Positions 1 to 8,442 of a stretch of 64,000 nt of DNA are shown in pieces (within the stretch, counting starts at the first letter, position 1; every line of letters begins with the position of its first letter). A program made the position numbers and the translations under genes. The notes beneath the pieces were generated by a model. The model saw only the letters and a list, made by a program, of their open reading frames with translations, was not told the DNA's origin and ran no database searches. Origin of the DNA: Siminovitchia fortis (GTDB lineage Bacteria > Bacillota > Bacilli > Bacillales > Bacillaceae_C). The stretch lies in the NCBI RefSeq assembly GCF_003605365.2, contig NZ_QYTU02000009.1:1-64000 (forward strand), read 5' to 3'.

Positions 1-55
1 AATTTTATACGAATATCTTTGAAAAAAATTATACTTTCTTAGAACTCAATTTGAA

Positions 56-79
56 AAGCCGCTCGGAATGGAGCGGCTT
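56..79 (-). terminator. Terminator after the ureohydrolase gene
   Basis: A perfect 9-bp inverted repeat (AAGCCGCTC / GAGCGGCTT) with a 6-nt loop lies just past the stop codon at 91. The T-tract on the minus strand is weak (TTCAAATTG), so this is a probable rather than strong intrinsic terminator. Confidence 0.55.
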
Positions 80-90
80 CAATTTATTTC

Positions 91-1017
91 TTATTTTGCC
101 TTATCTTGATTCAACTGAACGGCTGCAAGGCTTCCAAAGTTGTGCACAATGGTTGCTGCCAACAGAGCCGTTATTTGGGTTGGATCGAAGGACGGCAGCA
201 CTTCCACAAGGTCAAAACCTATAAAGTTCATGTCTGTCAGGGAACGGACCATTTTTAGTGTTTCATGGCTGCTAAAGCCCCCAACCTCTGGAGTTCCGGT
301 ACCCGGCGCATAGGCTGGGTCAACAAAGTCAATGTCAAAGGTTAAAAAACAAGGTGTATTACCAATAATGTCTTTAACTTGTTGAACAACATCGTCAATT
401 CCCCGGTTGAACAGCTCATCCTGTGTAACAACGTTGTAGCCCAATTCCAAGCTGGAATCAATATCCCAGCCACGCATGCCAATTTGAATCACTTTATCCG
501 GCTGGACAAGCCCCTCTTCATGTGCCCGGATAAAAGGAGAGCCGTGCCAGTATTTTTCATCCATATATGTATCCCATGTATCTGTATGAGAGTCAAACTG
601 AAGCAAGGCGACAGGTCCGTAAACCTTGGCAGCTGCACGCAGACTTGCTAATGTGATGGAGTGGTCTCCTCCCAGCCCGATAGGAATGATGTTTTTCTTC
701 ATTAGTTCCAACATGGCTTTTTCCATAATATCATAACTTTTATGAATATTTTGGGTGATAACAGGCAAATCCCCCATGTCAATAGCTTGCGTATCTTCAA
801 AAGGCGAAACTTTCAGCAATTCATTCTGCGGTGATAAGGTCAAAGATGCCTGACGTATCGCCTGCGGGCCAAACCTTGCGCCTGCCCTGTAGGAAGCCGC
901 CGTATCAAAAGGCATTCCCAAAATGGCCACTTTGGGGTTTTCCCTTTCGGAAGGCAGCCTCATAAATGTGCCTGACGTGCAAAAATCCGGGGTAAAATTT
1001 TCAAATGGATTCGACAA
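91..1017 (-). CDS. Agmatinase/arginase-family ureohydrolase
   Basis: Metal-dependent hydrolase releasing urea from a guanidino compound; agmatine, guanidinobutyrate or a related substrate is possible. The dinuclear Mn ligands are visible in order: GGDHS, then DSHTD (a DAHxD variant), then DIDFVDPAYAPGTGTPEVGG, which is typical of the SpeB-like branch. About 308 aa, normal for the family. The open frame extends to a TTG at 1035, but that TTG is the T of an AGGAGGT ribosome binding site region (1025-1031). The TTG at 1015-1017 sits 7 nt downstream of that site, so I start there. No polyamine gene is adjacent, so the exact substrate is undetermined. Confidence 0.88.
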   Translation of the reverse strand: MSNPFENFTPDFCTSGTFMRLPSERENPKVAILGMPFDTAASYRAGARFGPQAIRQASLTLSPQNELLKVSPFEDTQAIDMGDLPVITQNIHKSYDIMEKAMLELMKKNIIPIGLGGDHSITLASLRAAAKVYGPVALLQFDSHTDTWDTYMDEKYWHGSPFIRAHEEGLVQPDKVIQIGMRGWDIDSSLELGYNVVTQDELFNRGIDDVVQQVKDIIGNTPCFLTFDIDFVDPAYAPGTGTPEVGGFSSHETLKMVRSLTDMNFIGFDLVEVLPSFDPTQITALLAATIVHNFGSLAAVQLNQDKAK

Positions 1018-1051
1018 TGTCCATACCTCCTGCAAATAATTTATATGAAGA

Positions 1052-1078
1052 GGGCAGCCCCGTTTCTTGGGACTGCCC
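1052..1078 (-). terminator. Terminator of htpG
   Basis: A 10-bp hairpin (GGGCAGCCCC / GGGACTGCCC, one G-U pair) lies between the htpG stop and the next gene's ribosome binding site. The following minus-strand sequence is A/T-rich but has no long T-run, so some readthrough into the ureohydrolase gene is possible. Confidence 0.6.
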
Positions 1079-1083
1079 CATGT

Positions 1084-2961
1084 TTATACCATAACCTTGC
1101 AAATATCATTTGTAAATTCTATTGGATCTGCAACCGGCAATCCTTCGATGAGCAGCGCCTGATTATACAGGAGATTTGTATAAAGGGCAGCCTTTTCTTT
1201 ATCTTGTTCGAAAGCGGCTTTCAATGACCTGAATACGTCGTGATCCGCATTGATTTCGAGGATTTTATCCGCTTTTACTTCCTGGTTGTTCGGCATGGCG
1301 CTGAGGATCTTTTCCATTTCAATGGAAACCTCCCCGTCAGCCGTCAGGCACACCGGATGGTTTTTAAGGCGTGTGGAAATTTTGACATCCTTCACTTTGC
1401 CGGAAAGGGTCTCTTTCATATAATCCAGAAGGTCCTTGTTTTCCTTTTCTTCCGCCTCAGTCTTCTCCTTGGTTTCCTCATCAATGCCCAGGTCACCGCT
1501 TGCGACAGATTTAAATTCTTTATCTTTATAGGACATCAGCATTTTAATCGCAAACTCATCGACATCTTCCGTAAAGTATAGAATCTCATACCCCTTGTCC
1601 GCCACAAGCTCGGTCTGCGGCATCCGGGCGATTCTTTCATTCGTTTCGCCGGTCGCATAGTAAATATATTTCTGGTCTTCCGGCATTCTTGATACATATT
1701 CATCGAGTGTGACAAGCTTCTCTTCTTTGGAAGAATAGAACATCAACAGATCCTGCAAGACGTCCTTATCCTGGCCGAAATTGTTATAGACGCCGAATTT
1801 AAGCTGACGGCCGAAAGATTTGTAGAACAGTTCGTATTTTTCCCTGTCGTTCTTTAAAAAGTTCTCCAATTCCCGTTTGATTTTGCTTTGGATATTTTTG
1901 GCGATAAACTTCAACTGCCGGTCCTGCTGTAAAATTTCCCTTGAAATATTCAGCGACAAGTCTTCGGAGTCAACCATCCCTTTGACAAAACTGAAATAAT
2001 CGGGCAACAGATCCGGACATTTCTCCATGATCAGTACGCCGCTGGAATACAGCTCAAGCCCTTTTTCGAATTCTTTCGAGTAATAGTCAAAAGGAATATT
2101 TTCTGGGATAAATAGGATTGCATTATACCTGACAGTGCCGTCGACTTTAATATGGATATGCTTGAGGGGCTTGTCAAAGCCATAATGTTTCTCCTGATAA
2201 AAGTTCACGTAATCTTCGTCAGTCAGTTCGCTTTTGTTCTTTCTCCAAATCGGAACCATGCTGTTGATCGTCTGTTCCTCTTTGTATTCCTCGAATTCAT
2301 TTTCGCTGCCTTCTTTCAGCCTGCTTTCGGTGACTTCCATCTTGATTGGATAGCGAATGAAATCGGAGTATTTTTTGATGATTGATCTTAAGCGATATTC
2401 CTCTAAATACTCATCATAATTTTCATCCTCGGTGTTTTCCTTGATCTTCAAGAGGATTTCAGTGCCGACGTTCTCTTTTTCATACGGCTCGATTGTATAG
2501 CCGTCCGCGCCGGTGGATTCCCATTTAAAAGCCTGATCGCTTCCGAAAGCTTTTGTTAAAACCGTCACCTTGTCCGCCACCATAAAAGCAGAATAAAACC
2601 CGACACCGAATTGGCCGATGATGTCATGGCCGTCTTTAATCTCATTTTCGCTTTTGAAGACATGCGAACCGCTCTTGGCAATGACTCCGAGGTTGTTTTC
2701 AAGCTCTTCCTCTGTCATTCCGATCCCGGTATCCATTACTTTCAAGGTCCGGCTCTCTTTGTCGGCATCAATTTTTATGTAATAATCCTCACGGTTAAAC
2801 GTCAAAGAGTCATCCGTAAGCGCCTTGTAGTACATCTTGTCAATTGCATCACTCGCGTTTGAGATCAATTCCCGCAAAAAGATTTCACGATTGGAGTAGA
2901 TGGAATTGATCATCAAATCAAGCAGTCTTTTGGACTCAGCTTTGAAAGCCTGTTTTGCCAT
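1084..2961 (-). CDS. htpG: Chaperone protein HtpG (Hsp90)
   Basis: Cytosolic ATP-dependent Hsp90 chaperone, 625 aa, the usual bacterial length. The N-terminal GHKL ATPase shows [16 protein letters not shown] (about 23-38), DTGIGM and [13 protein letters not shown]; the middle domain carries [12 protein letters not shown], and a C-terminal dimerisation domain follows. ATG at 2961 is preceded by AAAGGGGA. The gene is monocistronic or weakly cotranscribed with the ureohydrolase gene. A CIRCE operator lies about 25 bp upstream, so HrcA heat-shock repression is predicted. Confidence 0.98.
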   Translation of the reverse strand: MAKQAFKAESKRLLDLMINSIYSNREIFLRELISNASDAIDKMYYKALTDDSLTFNREDYYIKIDADKESRTLKVMDTGIGMTEEELENNLGVIAKSGSHVFKSENEIKDGHDIIGQFGVGFYSAFMVADKVTVLTKAFGSDQAFKWESTGADGYTIEPYEKENVGTEILLKIKENTEDENYDEYLEEYRLRSIIKKYSDFIRYPIKMEVTESRLKEGSENEFEEYKEEQTINSMVPIWRKNKSELTDEDYVNFYQEKHYGFDKPLKHIHIKVDGTVRYNAILFIPENIPFDYYSKEFEKGLELYSSGVLIMEKCPDLLPDYFSFVKGMVDSEDLSLNISREILQQDRQLKFIAKNIQSKIKRELENFLKNDREKYELFYKSFGRQLKFGVYNNFGQDKDVLQDLLMFYSSKEEKLVTLDEYVSRMPEDQKYIYYATGETNERIARMPQTELVADKGYEILYFTEDVDEFAIKMLMSYKDKEFKSVASGDLGIDEETKEKTEAEEKENKDLLDYMKETLSGKVKDVKISTRLKNHPVCLTADGEVSIEMEKILSAMPNNQEVKADKILEINADHDVFRSLKAAFEQDKEKAALYTNLLYNQALLIEGLPVADPIEFTNDICKVMV

Positions 2962-2986
2962 CTGAAAATCCCCTTTCCATTGGTCC

Positions 2987-3013
2987 TTGGCACTCTATCC
3001 GCATGAGTGCTAA
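2987..3013. promoter_or_regulatory. CIRCE operator (HrcA site) upstream of htpG
   Basis: The palindrome TTGGCACTC-N9-GAGTGCTAA matches the CIRCE consensus TTAGCACTC-N9-GAGTGCTAA at 17 of 18 arm positions with the exact 9-nt spacing. It lies downstream of a likely sigma-A promoter and upstream of the htpG ribosome binding site, the usual place for HrcA repression. In Bacillus subtilis htpG is not in the HrcA regulon, so this differs from the model organism. Confidence 0.92.
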
Positions 3014-3021
3014 TATTTAAT

Positions 3022-3051
3022 TTAATAACATATAGAATGAAGGCATGTCAA
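3022..3051 (-). promoter_or_regulatory. Sigma-A type promoter of htpG
   Basis: On the minus strand TTGACA (3046-3051) is followed after 18 nt by TATTAA (3022-3027). The start point would fall just upstream of, or at the edge of, the CIRCE palindrome. Confidence 0.65.
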
Positions 3052-3061
3052 TACAAACACC

Positions 3062-3087
3062 AAAGGAGCAGCCCGTGCTGCTCCTTT
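3062..3087 (-). terminator. Terminator of the polysaccharide deacetylase gene
   Basis: Perfect 11-bp inverted repeat (AAAGGAGCAGC / GCTGCTCCTTT) with a 4-nt loop immediately after the stop codon at 3096. Short T-rich stretches lie on both sides. Confidence 0.75.
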
Positions 3088-3095
3088 CAAATTGA

Positions 3096-4535
3096 TTATT
3101 TCAAACTTCCAAAATGCGGGCCTGTCCCCTGCTCTTCTTTCCAGTTGAGAAGCTGGGACACCGTGACAAATTGATAGCCTTCCTTTTCCAATTGAGTCAA
3201 AAGATTCGGCAATGCATCTGCCGTTGAGGAATGGATATCGTGCATAAGGACCATTCCCCCCGGAGCAACGCTGCTTTCGACTTTTTTTTTCACCGAAAAA
3301 GCATTTCGGATCTTCCAATCCAAAGAATCCACTGACCAAAGAATGATAGAATCGCCGTTTTCTTTTGCGTATTTTACAAAATGATCGTTATAGGCGCCAT
3401 AAGGAGGACGGAGCAGATGAGGAGTTATTCCGGTTGCTTCCACAATTTTTTCCTTCGAATAGTCCATTTCCTCTTTTATTTTCTTCGGCCCTAATTTCGA
3501 TAAGTTCGGATGGCTTCTAGAGTGGTTGCCGATTTCATGCCCCTCTTCCGCCACTTTCCGGGCAAGCTCAGGATAATAATCCACTTGGTTTCCAAGCATG
3601 AAGAAGGTGGCTTTTGCATTGTGTTCCTTCAATGTTTTCAGTATTCTTGGCGTTACATCTGGACTTGGACCGTCATCGAATGTCAGCGCCACATATTTAC
3701 CATTCGGATCCAGTTTCAATTGTTCCTGCTGAATGATTTTTTCTTTTTCAAGCTTCTGCTCTTTTGGCATTTTTAAAAATGAATCAACGTCTTTCTGCAG
3801 ATAGATATACATCTTTTCAACGGGGACATCAATTTCAATAGCGCCAGCCGCTCCTGCGGCAATTTTGTATTCATCTATGTATAAGGAAAAGTTCTTGCGG
3901 TCGATGGACCATTCCCAGTCTTCCGGATGCTTCACCCACTGATTAAAATCTTCAACAACCAAATACGGCTGGATTTCTTTATTGTTATGAAGCTCATCCC
4001 AAACAACCTTTTGAATGCCTTCCAGGTTGTCTTTATTCAAATCCAAAATATCGCCGATTTTTAGAAAGCGGTCATTTTCAATATCGATGTTGAAAACTTT
4101 CACCGTATTCTGTCCGTTTGCTCCGCCGTTTATCATATATTTCCGGAAAACAAGGCTGTAATAATCTTCCGTAATCCGATTGGTCTCCATCTGGATGTTG
4201 AGATCGGCACGCATGCCATCTGTAAGCTCCTCTTTGTTTTGTACGGCTTCCTCTATAAATTTCTCTTTCTGGCCCTTGATCCATTTATTAATGGATTTAT
4301 TGACATTCTCACTATCTATGTCAGGTTCGTTGATAGAATATGTATATTCATCCGTCTGCTTTGTTACAGTCTTCAGGTTAATCTTAGGATACTTGCTGAC
4401 AACTTTCTCCTCTTGGATTTCTTCCTGGCTTTTCGCCTTGATTGAGACGTTTACCAGTCTGTCAATTCCCCCGATTATAAGAAAAATCACCAAAAACAAT
4501 AGAATCCACCCAGGTAATTTGATCCGTCCAGCCAA
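3096..4535 (-). CDS. Peptidoglycan polysaccharide deacetylase, PdaC-like
   Basis: Membrane-anchored deacetylase acting outside the membrane on peptidoglycan sugars; PdaC of B. subtilis de-N-acetylates MurNAc and raises lysozyme resistance. About 479 aa. A single N-terminal membrane anchor (WILLFLVIFLIIGGI, about 9-23) is followed by a DUF3298/PdaC-type domain (about 50-270) and a C-terminal NodB domain. The NodB motifs are TFDDGPS, HSRSH (the H-x3-H metal pair), RPPYGAY, DSLDW and LMHDIH. The open frame reaches a TTG at 4616 with no ribosome binding site. The TTG at 4535 has AAAAGGGAAG eight bases upstream, so I place the start there. Confidence 0.88.
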   Translation of the reverse strand: MAGRIKLPGWILLFLVIFLIIGGIDRLVNVSIKAKSQEEIQEEKVVSKYPKINLKTVTKQTDEYTYSINEPDIDSENVNKSINKWIKGQKEKFIEEAVQNKEELTDGMRADLNIQMETNRITEDYYSLVFRKYMINGGANGQNTVKVFNIDIENDRFLKIGDILDLNKDNLEGIQKVVWDELHNNKEIQPYLVVEDFNQWVKHPEDWEWSIDRKNFSLYIDEYKIAAGAAGAIEIDVPVEKMYIYLQKDVDSFLKMPKEQKLEKEKIIQQEQLKLDPNGKYVALTFDDGPSPDVTPRILKTLKEHNAKATFFMLGNQVDYYPELARKVAEEGHEIGNHSRSHPNLSKLGPKKIKEEMDYSKEKIVEATGITPHLLRPPYGAYNDHFVKYAKENGDSIILWSVDSLDWKIRNAFSVKKKVESSVAPGGMVLMHDIHSSTADALPNLLTQLEKEGYQFVTVSQLLNWKEEQGTGPHFGSLK

Positions 4536-4616
4536 TTGAAAAACTTCCCTTTTTATAAAGTTTGCCCGACAAAAATATGTATCTGCAACTCTTTTAATTT
4601 TACACCGAGGTTTCAA

Positions 4617-4928
4617 TTATTACAATTGGATTACGGGGTTTTTCACAAAAAATGAACACTTTAAGAAGGAGCGCTTCATGGAGCTTTTTTGGGGGGATGG
4701 GCGGGCGGAGCCAGTGACCGCGTTACGCACTTTTGTCCCTTCGCGGGCATTGGAGAGCGGAGCCAGTGACCGTGATAAGGATCAAGACACTCTTAAGGGG
4801 ATCAGTCCGCCACCCAACCATTAAAAAAAGTCCTCATAAGCATTTCATGAGGACCAAAAAACGGCAATTATGGCAATTATAAGGAAATCCTACATTATTG
4901 TTTTATGGATTATCATATAATCCTTCGT
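4617..4928. other. Intergenic region with short direct repeat and terminator
   Basis: No gene is supported here. The region holds two copies of the 16-mer GCGGAGCCAGTGACCG (4705-4720 and 4757-4772, 52 bp apart) in a GC-rich stretch unlike its neighbours. The rho-independent terminator of the downstream minus-strand protease gene follows. Confidence 0.6.
4823..4854 (-). terminator. Terminator of the subtilisin-like protease gene
   Basis: 8-bp stem GTCCTCAT / ATGAGGAC (4830-4837 and 4847-4854). On the minus strand it is followed by seven T residues. A-tracts on both sides could make it work in both directions. Confidence 0.85.
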
Positions 4929-6356
4929 TTACTTTAAAGCTCTGTAAGCATTCAAATGCCCGCTTCCAAAGTTCTTTTTGTCGGTACCCTTTACTGGATC
5001 GACAGCCGTTTTGTATAACAGGTCCTCCAGTTTTTTCGGCGGCATTTTTCCATGTTTGTCGATTAGCAGTGCAGCGACAGCAGATACTTTTGGAGTAGCC
5101 ATGGATGTACCGATGGACCAATAGTAGCCGCCATCTTCACCTGCACTCAGGTTGAACTCCTGTTCAAACAGGCGCTTGTTTATATATTCATCAAACCTTC
5201 CTTCTGCTTCATATTGATCGTACATTCTCGCATCCCCGCCCACTGCGGCAATGTCTATAAATCCCGGACCGTAGTTTGAGTAGTTTGCCAGAACATCTTT
5301 CGGTCCCGTTGCAGAAACCGTCACGACACCCGGAATGGTGCCCGGCACTTCAAAACCGGCTCCGACAGCATAAAGCCCATATTCGGCAAGTTCTAAATTG
5401 ATATATTCCATGACCTCTTTTTTATTCGTTGCATTCAGGCTTTCATTTCCTGCAGCCACAACTACAAGAGACCCTTTGCCTGTAGCATAATCGACGGCAC
5501 GTTTGTAGGCTTTGAAATCCGCCACATCATTTCCGAGATTTTCTTTTTTCCCTGTTTCAGGATCAATATAAAAAATTTGCCCCTTGACATCAAATCCGCC
5601 CAAACTCATGGAAATGACATCCACCCCATCGTTGGCTGCGGCAACCATTGCTGCAATAATCCATGATGTTTCCGCAGAGCTGGTGCCAAATACGCGATAA
5701 GCCCGGATTCCTGTATCCGGTGCTACGCCCAGCATGGCCCCATTTGCTGCGATGGATCCGGCAACATGGCTCCCATGCCCATGGAGATCATCGAATGCGT
5801 TTGGATCTCCATTTTCATATGGTTCCGTCCCTTGGAATCCTCCGGCCGGAACAAAGTTTTTGGAACCAGGCATCAGGTTTTTCACCAAGTCTGGATGATC
5901 CCGATCGATTCCTGTATCAATCACTCCCACGACGACATTATGGGAACCCGTTCCAAGCTTATAGCTTTCCCCATTATTTGTGATGCGCTGAATATCCCAT
6001 TGCTTGTCCCAAAGAACCGCATTACCGGGACTGATATTGTTTGCTTTGATCCTGTGTGCCTTAGGCAGATTCCACTTAATCGAAGGATTGGCCGTGCTTA
6101 CACCAGAAATCCCTTTCAATTTTCCAAATGCCTTTGATGGAACCTTCACTTGAGCAAAGCCAATTTCCGGAACGGTATAGGTTACTTCTCCGCCCAAGCT
6201 TTTTACCTGCTGGTCAAATGTGGAAGGAATGGAATTCTTGTTAAACAGGACCGAATAGCGCTGCTCTTTCGAGCCATTCGCTTTTGCATGACCGGCAGGC
6301 GGAAGGAAACTCAATAAAAGAATGAAGCTGGCAATAACGGCAAAGAATTTTTTCAT
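4929..6356 (-). CDS. Secreted S8 family (subtilisin-like) serine protease
   Basis: Exported subtilase of 475 aa. Order: Sec signal peptide (MKKFFAVIASFILLLS..., cleavage near AGHAKA), an I9-type inhibitory propeptide (about 30-100), then the catalytic domain. The triad is visible: Asp in GVIDTGIDRDHPDL, His in HGHGSHVAGS, Ser in GTSMATPKVSA; the oxyanion Asn lies in AAGNES. Overall it resembles lantibiotic-leader-peptidase-type subtilases more than subtilisin E, but no lantibiotic gene is nearby. GAGGAGGAGC precedes a double ATG (6359 and 6356), so the signal peptide starts there. The frame stays open a further 57 codons upstream to an ATG at 6527, one base after the C1q-like gene's stop. Confidence 0.87.
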   Translation of the reverse strand: MKKFFAVIASFILLLSFLPPAGHAKANGSKEQRYSVLFNKNSIPSTFDQQVKSLGGEVTYTVPEIGFAQVKVPSKAFGKLKGISGVSTANPSIKWNLPKAHRIKANNISPGNAVLWDKQWDIQRITNNGESYKLGTGSHNVVVGVIDTGIDRDHPDLVKNLMPGSKNFVPAGGFQGTEPYENGDPNAFDDLHGHGSHVAGSIAANGAMLGVAPDTGIRAYRVFGTSSAETSWIIAAMVAAANDGVDVISMSLGGFDVKGQIFYIDPETGKKENLGNDVADFKAYKRAVDYATGKGSLVVVAAGNESLNATNKKEVMEYINLELAEYGLYAVGAGFEVPGTIPGVVTVSATGPKDVLANYSNYGPGFIDIAAVGGDARMYDQYEAEGRFDEYINKRLFEQEFNLSAGEDGGYYWSIGTSMATPKVSAVAALLIDKHGKMPPKKLEDLLYKTAVDPVKGTDKKNFGSGHLNAYRALK

Positions 6357-6376
6357 CATGCTCCTCCTCGGCAAAA

Positions 6377-6400
6377 TTTTAAGAAATTTCTTTCTTAAAA
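6377..6400. other. A/T-rich hairpin in the protease leader
   Basis: Perfect 10-bp inverted repeat TTTTAAGAAA / TTTCTTAAAA with a 4-nt loop, 17 bases upstream of the protease ribosome binding site. It could be an mRNA-stabilising or translational control element. Its function is not shown by the sequence. Confidence 0.4.
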
Positions 6401-6528
6401 ATACTTTCGCCGGGAGGCTTGGGTTTTCCTTTGATTCTTTTGGCCTAAAGTTTCTATGCCTTTTTCCAAGCCGCCGCATATTTTTTTGATGCTTGGCCTG
6501 CCCTTCTTTTTTTCCTTGTTCGTTCATA

Positions 6529-7104
6529 CTAACTAATCCTTACCCCTTCAAAGCGCACTCGGTCTGGGGTGGAAAAATTGTTGATTGTTCCGGCCACACC
6601 GCTTCTCGTTATGACATCTACGGTATCCCCAGCCTGTAATTGAACGATTGCCGAGACATCCGTATAACCCTCATTACCGGGAAAATAATCAAAAGCCGAG
6701 GCTATAACGTTACCATTCACGCGTATGAATAATTCAATAAAATATGTTTGGCCTAATACTGACGGTAAAAATACGATACTTGCATTAAACGAATATATCC
6801 CACTTTGTTGAGGGATGAAGTTTCCGGTGGCAGTGTCGTACTCACTGTTAATATCCAATCGCTCTGTCGTATATAATACTTTTGTAAAAGTAAGTGCTGC
6901 TAAAGGGTCAGGACCAGTTCTGACTGCCCTGAATGCAGAAGTGGTTTGGGCAATATCCAATTCAGCTGCAGCAGGTACTGTAAAATCGCCCTGTTCGTTG
7001 GAGGTTGGTGCAATGGATTGTCTATTTAATCCCCTTGTCACATTTGGGGCTAAAAGCGGACTGGATTTGCTATAACCCTTTCTTCTTCTTTTACGAGATG
7101 ACAT
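6529..7104 (-). CDS. C1q/TNF-like jelly-roll domain protein
   Basis: 191 aa. An Arg/Lys/Ser-rich N-terminus (MSSRKRRRKGYSKS) and a linker containing LLAPNVTRGLNR precede a C1q-like beta-sandwich of about 130 residues. Supporting motifs are SAFRAVRT, YDTATGNFIPQQSGIYSFNA and LQAGDTVDVI; the protein ends in RFEGVRIS. In Bacillus such domains occur in spore-surface and secreted proteins. There is no classical signal peptide, so localisation is inferred. The start ATG has AGGAGGGAGG just upstream. The neighbouring gene (7132-7671) is a paralogue with the same N-terminal linker motif. Only 27 bp separate them, so they are probably cotranscribed, possibly with the downstream protease. Confidence 0.75.
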   Translation of the reverse strand: MSSRKRRRKGYSKSSPLLAPNVTRGLNRQSIAPTSNEQGDFTVPAAAELDIAQTTSAFRAVRTGPDPLAALTFTKVLYTTERLDINSEYDTATGNFIPQQSGIYSFNASIVFLPSVLGQTYFIELFIRVNGNVIASAFDYFPGNEGYTDVSAIVQLQAGDTVDVITRSGVAGTINNFSTPDRVRFEGVRIS

Positions 7105-7131
7105 TTTCCTCCCTCCTTTCTTCTAATTATT

Positions 7132-7671
7132 TTAAATTCCAGAAGATGATAGCCTGGCGGCAGCAAAATGTGTACCAGAGGACGCAAGAATGGTCCCGGC
7201 TGCGGTGCTTCTCATCGCAACAGTTACCTCATCTTCTGCGTTTAATTGCAAAATATCAGAAGTTGATATAATCCCTGTAAGGCTGCCCACAAATGATTCA
7301 TTGTTTAGACTGAACGTAACGCCATTAATAAGAAAAACAATTTCTAAAGAGAAATTACCGATGACAGCAGGTTGAAATGCGTAAGAAGCTTGGAGTGAAT
7401 ACACGCCGGTTGTTTGCGGCGTAAATGTGGAATTGGCGGGATTATATTCATTTGCCAAATCAAATTGTTCGTTGGGAAAAAAAATTTGGGATGCTGCATT
7501 TGCAGTAACAGGCTGGGGTGTGCTATTAGTCGCCCTAAACGCTGAATTTGCCTGGGGACGACTTCCTGGATTTCTATTCAATCCCGGCGTTACATTTCGG
7601 GATAATAACGGTTCTGACAGATTGGGAGAACGCCTGGCTCTTTTTAATCTATTTGGCTGTCGTATAGACAT
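7132..7671 (-). CDS. C1q/TNF-like jelly-roll domain protein (paralogue)
   Basis: 179 aa, paralogous to the next gene on this strand. A basic N-terminus (MSIRQPNRLKRARRSPNL) and LLSRNVTPGLNR linker are followed by a C1q-like domain with SAFRAT, EYNPANSTFTPQTTGVYSLQ and LNAEDEVTVAM. Start choice: the frame reaches 7695, but AAAGGAGGT lies 7 bases before the ATG at 7671. No signal peptide is visible. A spore-surface or extracellular role is a guess from the family. Confidence 0.72.
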   Translation of the reverse strand: MSIRQPNRLKRARRSPNLSEPLLSRNVTPGLNRNPGSRPQANSAFRATNSTPQPVTANAASQIFFPNEQFDLANEYNPANSTFTPQTTGVYSLQASYAFQPAVIGNFSLEIVFLINGVTFSLNNESFVGSLTGIISTSDILQLNAEDEVTVAMRSTAAGTILASSGTHFAAARLSSSGI

Positions 7672-7712
7672 TTTTTCTACCTCCTTTCTTATCAAATGCC
7701 AATTTGCAATAC

Positions 7713-7741
7713 ATTATACGGTCTTCGGAAAGTACTAGTAA
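7713..7741 (-). promoter_or_regulatory. Possible promoter of the C1q-like genes
   Basis: On the minus strand TTACTA (7736-7741), a 17-nt spacer and TATAAT (7713-7718) lie about 40 bp upstream of the start codon. The -10 is perfect for sigma-A and the -35 matches 4 of 6 positions. A sporulation sigma factor cannot be excluded. Confidence 0.45.
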
Positions 7742-7804
7742 CGGCAGTTGCCGCAGGAAGATAAAAAAGGCTTCAACCTCAAATCATATGTATAGCTGAA
7801 CGCC

Positions 7805-7838
7805 AAAAAGAGCAGCTCAATAATATCAAGCTGCTTTA
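7805..7838 (-). terminator. Terminator downstream of the HTH/WYL-type remnant
   Basis: 7-bp stem AGCAGCT / AGCTGCT (7811-7817 and 7829-7835) followed on the minus strand by CTTTTTGG. It separates the damaged regulator locus from the C1q-like genes. The stretch from 7839 to 7957 contains the last 26 or so codons of an unidentified frame (see the pseudogene entry). Confidence 0.65.
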
Positions 7839-7957
7839 TTATAAATATTAGATTAGACCATCAATCGAAAGGATAGTAGCTTTATTTGCTTTATTCTTCT
7901 TCCTCTAAATCATCCGGATATACAACTGTATCAAATACTTCCCCTGTCTCAGCATTT

Positions 7958-8230
7958 TCAAGAGCTATCGCCACCTTGGCCTCTTAAGCGATGCTGGTGG
8001 CTGTACATGACTTTTCCATAAATGCCTTTATTAATGATAATCTCAAAGCCCTGTTCATCAAGGGCTTCCAAGTCTCTTTTAATTGCCCGGGGATCAAAGT
8101 CAGTCTCGCTTGAAAAAGCATGTTTCAACTTTTTGGCCAATTCTTTCATGCTTAGCTGATTGCTCTCATCCGTTTCTTCGAACAAAATTGACTCCAATGC
8201 AAGTAAATGTTGACTTCCCTTTACCTCCAT
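7958..8230 (-). pseudogene. Truncated HTH regulator, probably of a WYL-type family
   Basis: 90-aa frame. The N-terminal winged-helix part is intact (LSMKELAKKLKHAF, FDPRAIKRDLEALDEQGFEI). It breaks off after GKVMYSHQHR, where full-length WYL-type regulators continue for a further domain. The last nine residues (LRGQGGDSS) look out of frame. In another frame, positions 7894-7971 encode an acidic tail (VAIALENAETGEVFDTVV..., ending DDLEEEE) that reads like a genuine C-terminus. The best explanation is an internal deletion joining an N-terminal half to another coding tail. It could still be a short DNA-binding protein. Start: ATG 8230 with GGGGAG upstream; a GTG at 8242 is also in frame. Confidence 0.55.
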
Positions 8231-8244
8231 AACGGAATTCACTC

Positions 8245-8340
8245 CCCTAAAAATATTCTTTCTTTATATGGATTCTGAAGGATTTATACAAGACTCCGTA
8301 CGAAAAGTCCCCTTCACGTATGTACATATAACAATCCACC
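8245..8340 (-). pseudogene. Decayed copy of the 3' end of the 8812-9105 gene
   Basis: The minus strand encodes GGLLYVHT, then a stop, then a frame-shifted piece ending IHIKKEYF. These match the C-terminal part of the intact gene at 8812-9105. Relative to that copy an 18-bp segment is missing. With its intact counterpart it forms a direct duplication flanking the small toxin locus. Confidence 0.7.
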
Positions 8341-8403
8341 CCTATTATATAATGTTGATTCTGCGAGGATAATGGGTATATAATAAACACAGAAGCAATA
8401 GAA

Positions 8404-8438
8404 TAAAAAAAGAGAATGCTGCTGGTAACAGCATTCTC
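8404..8438 (-). terminator. Terminator of the small toxin transcript
   Basis: Perfect 10-bp stem GAGAATGCTG / CAGCATTCTC with a 7-nt loop, followed on the minus strand by seven T residues. It closes a transcript of about 260 nt starting near 8662. The same hairpin is kept at the second copy (17111-17135). Confidence 0.85.
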
Positions 8439-8442
8439 GGTA

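Noticed and set aside
4929-7671. Lantibiotic biosynthesis cluster
   Set aside because: The protease resembles lantibiotic leader peptidases, but there is no precursor peptide, dehydratase, cyclase or dedicated exporter nearby.
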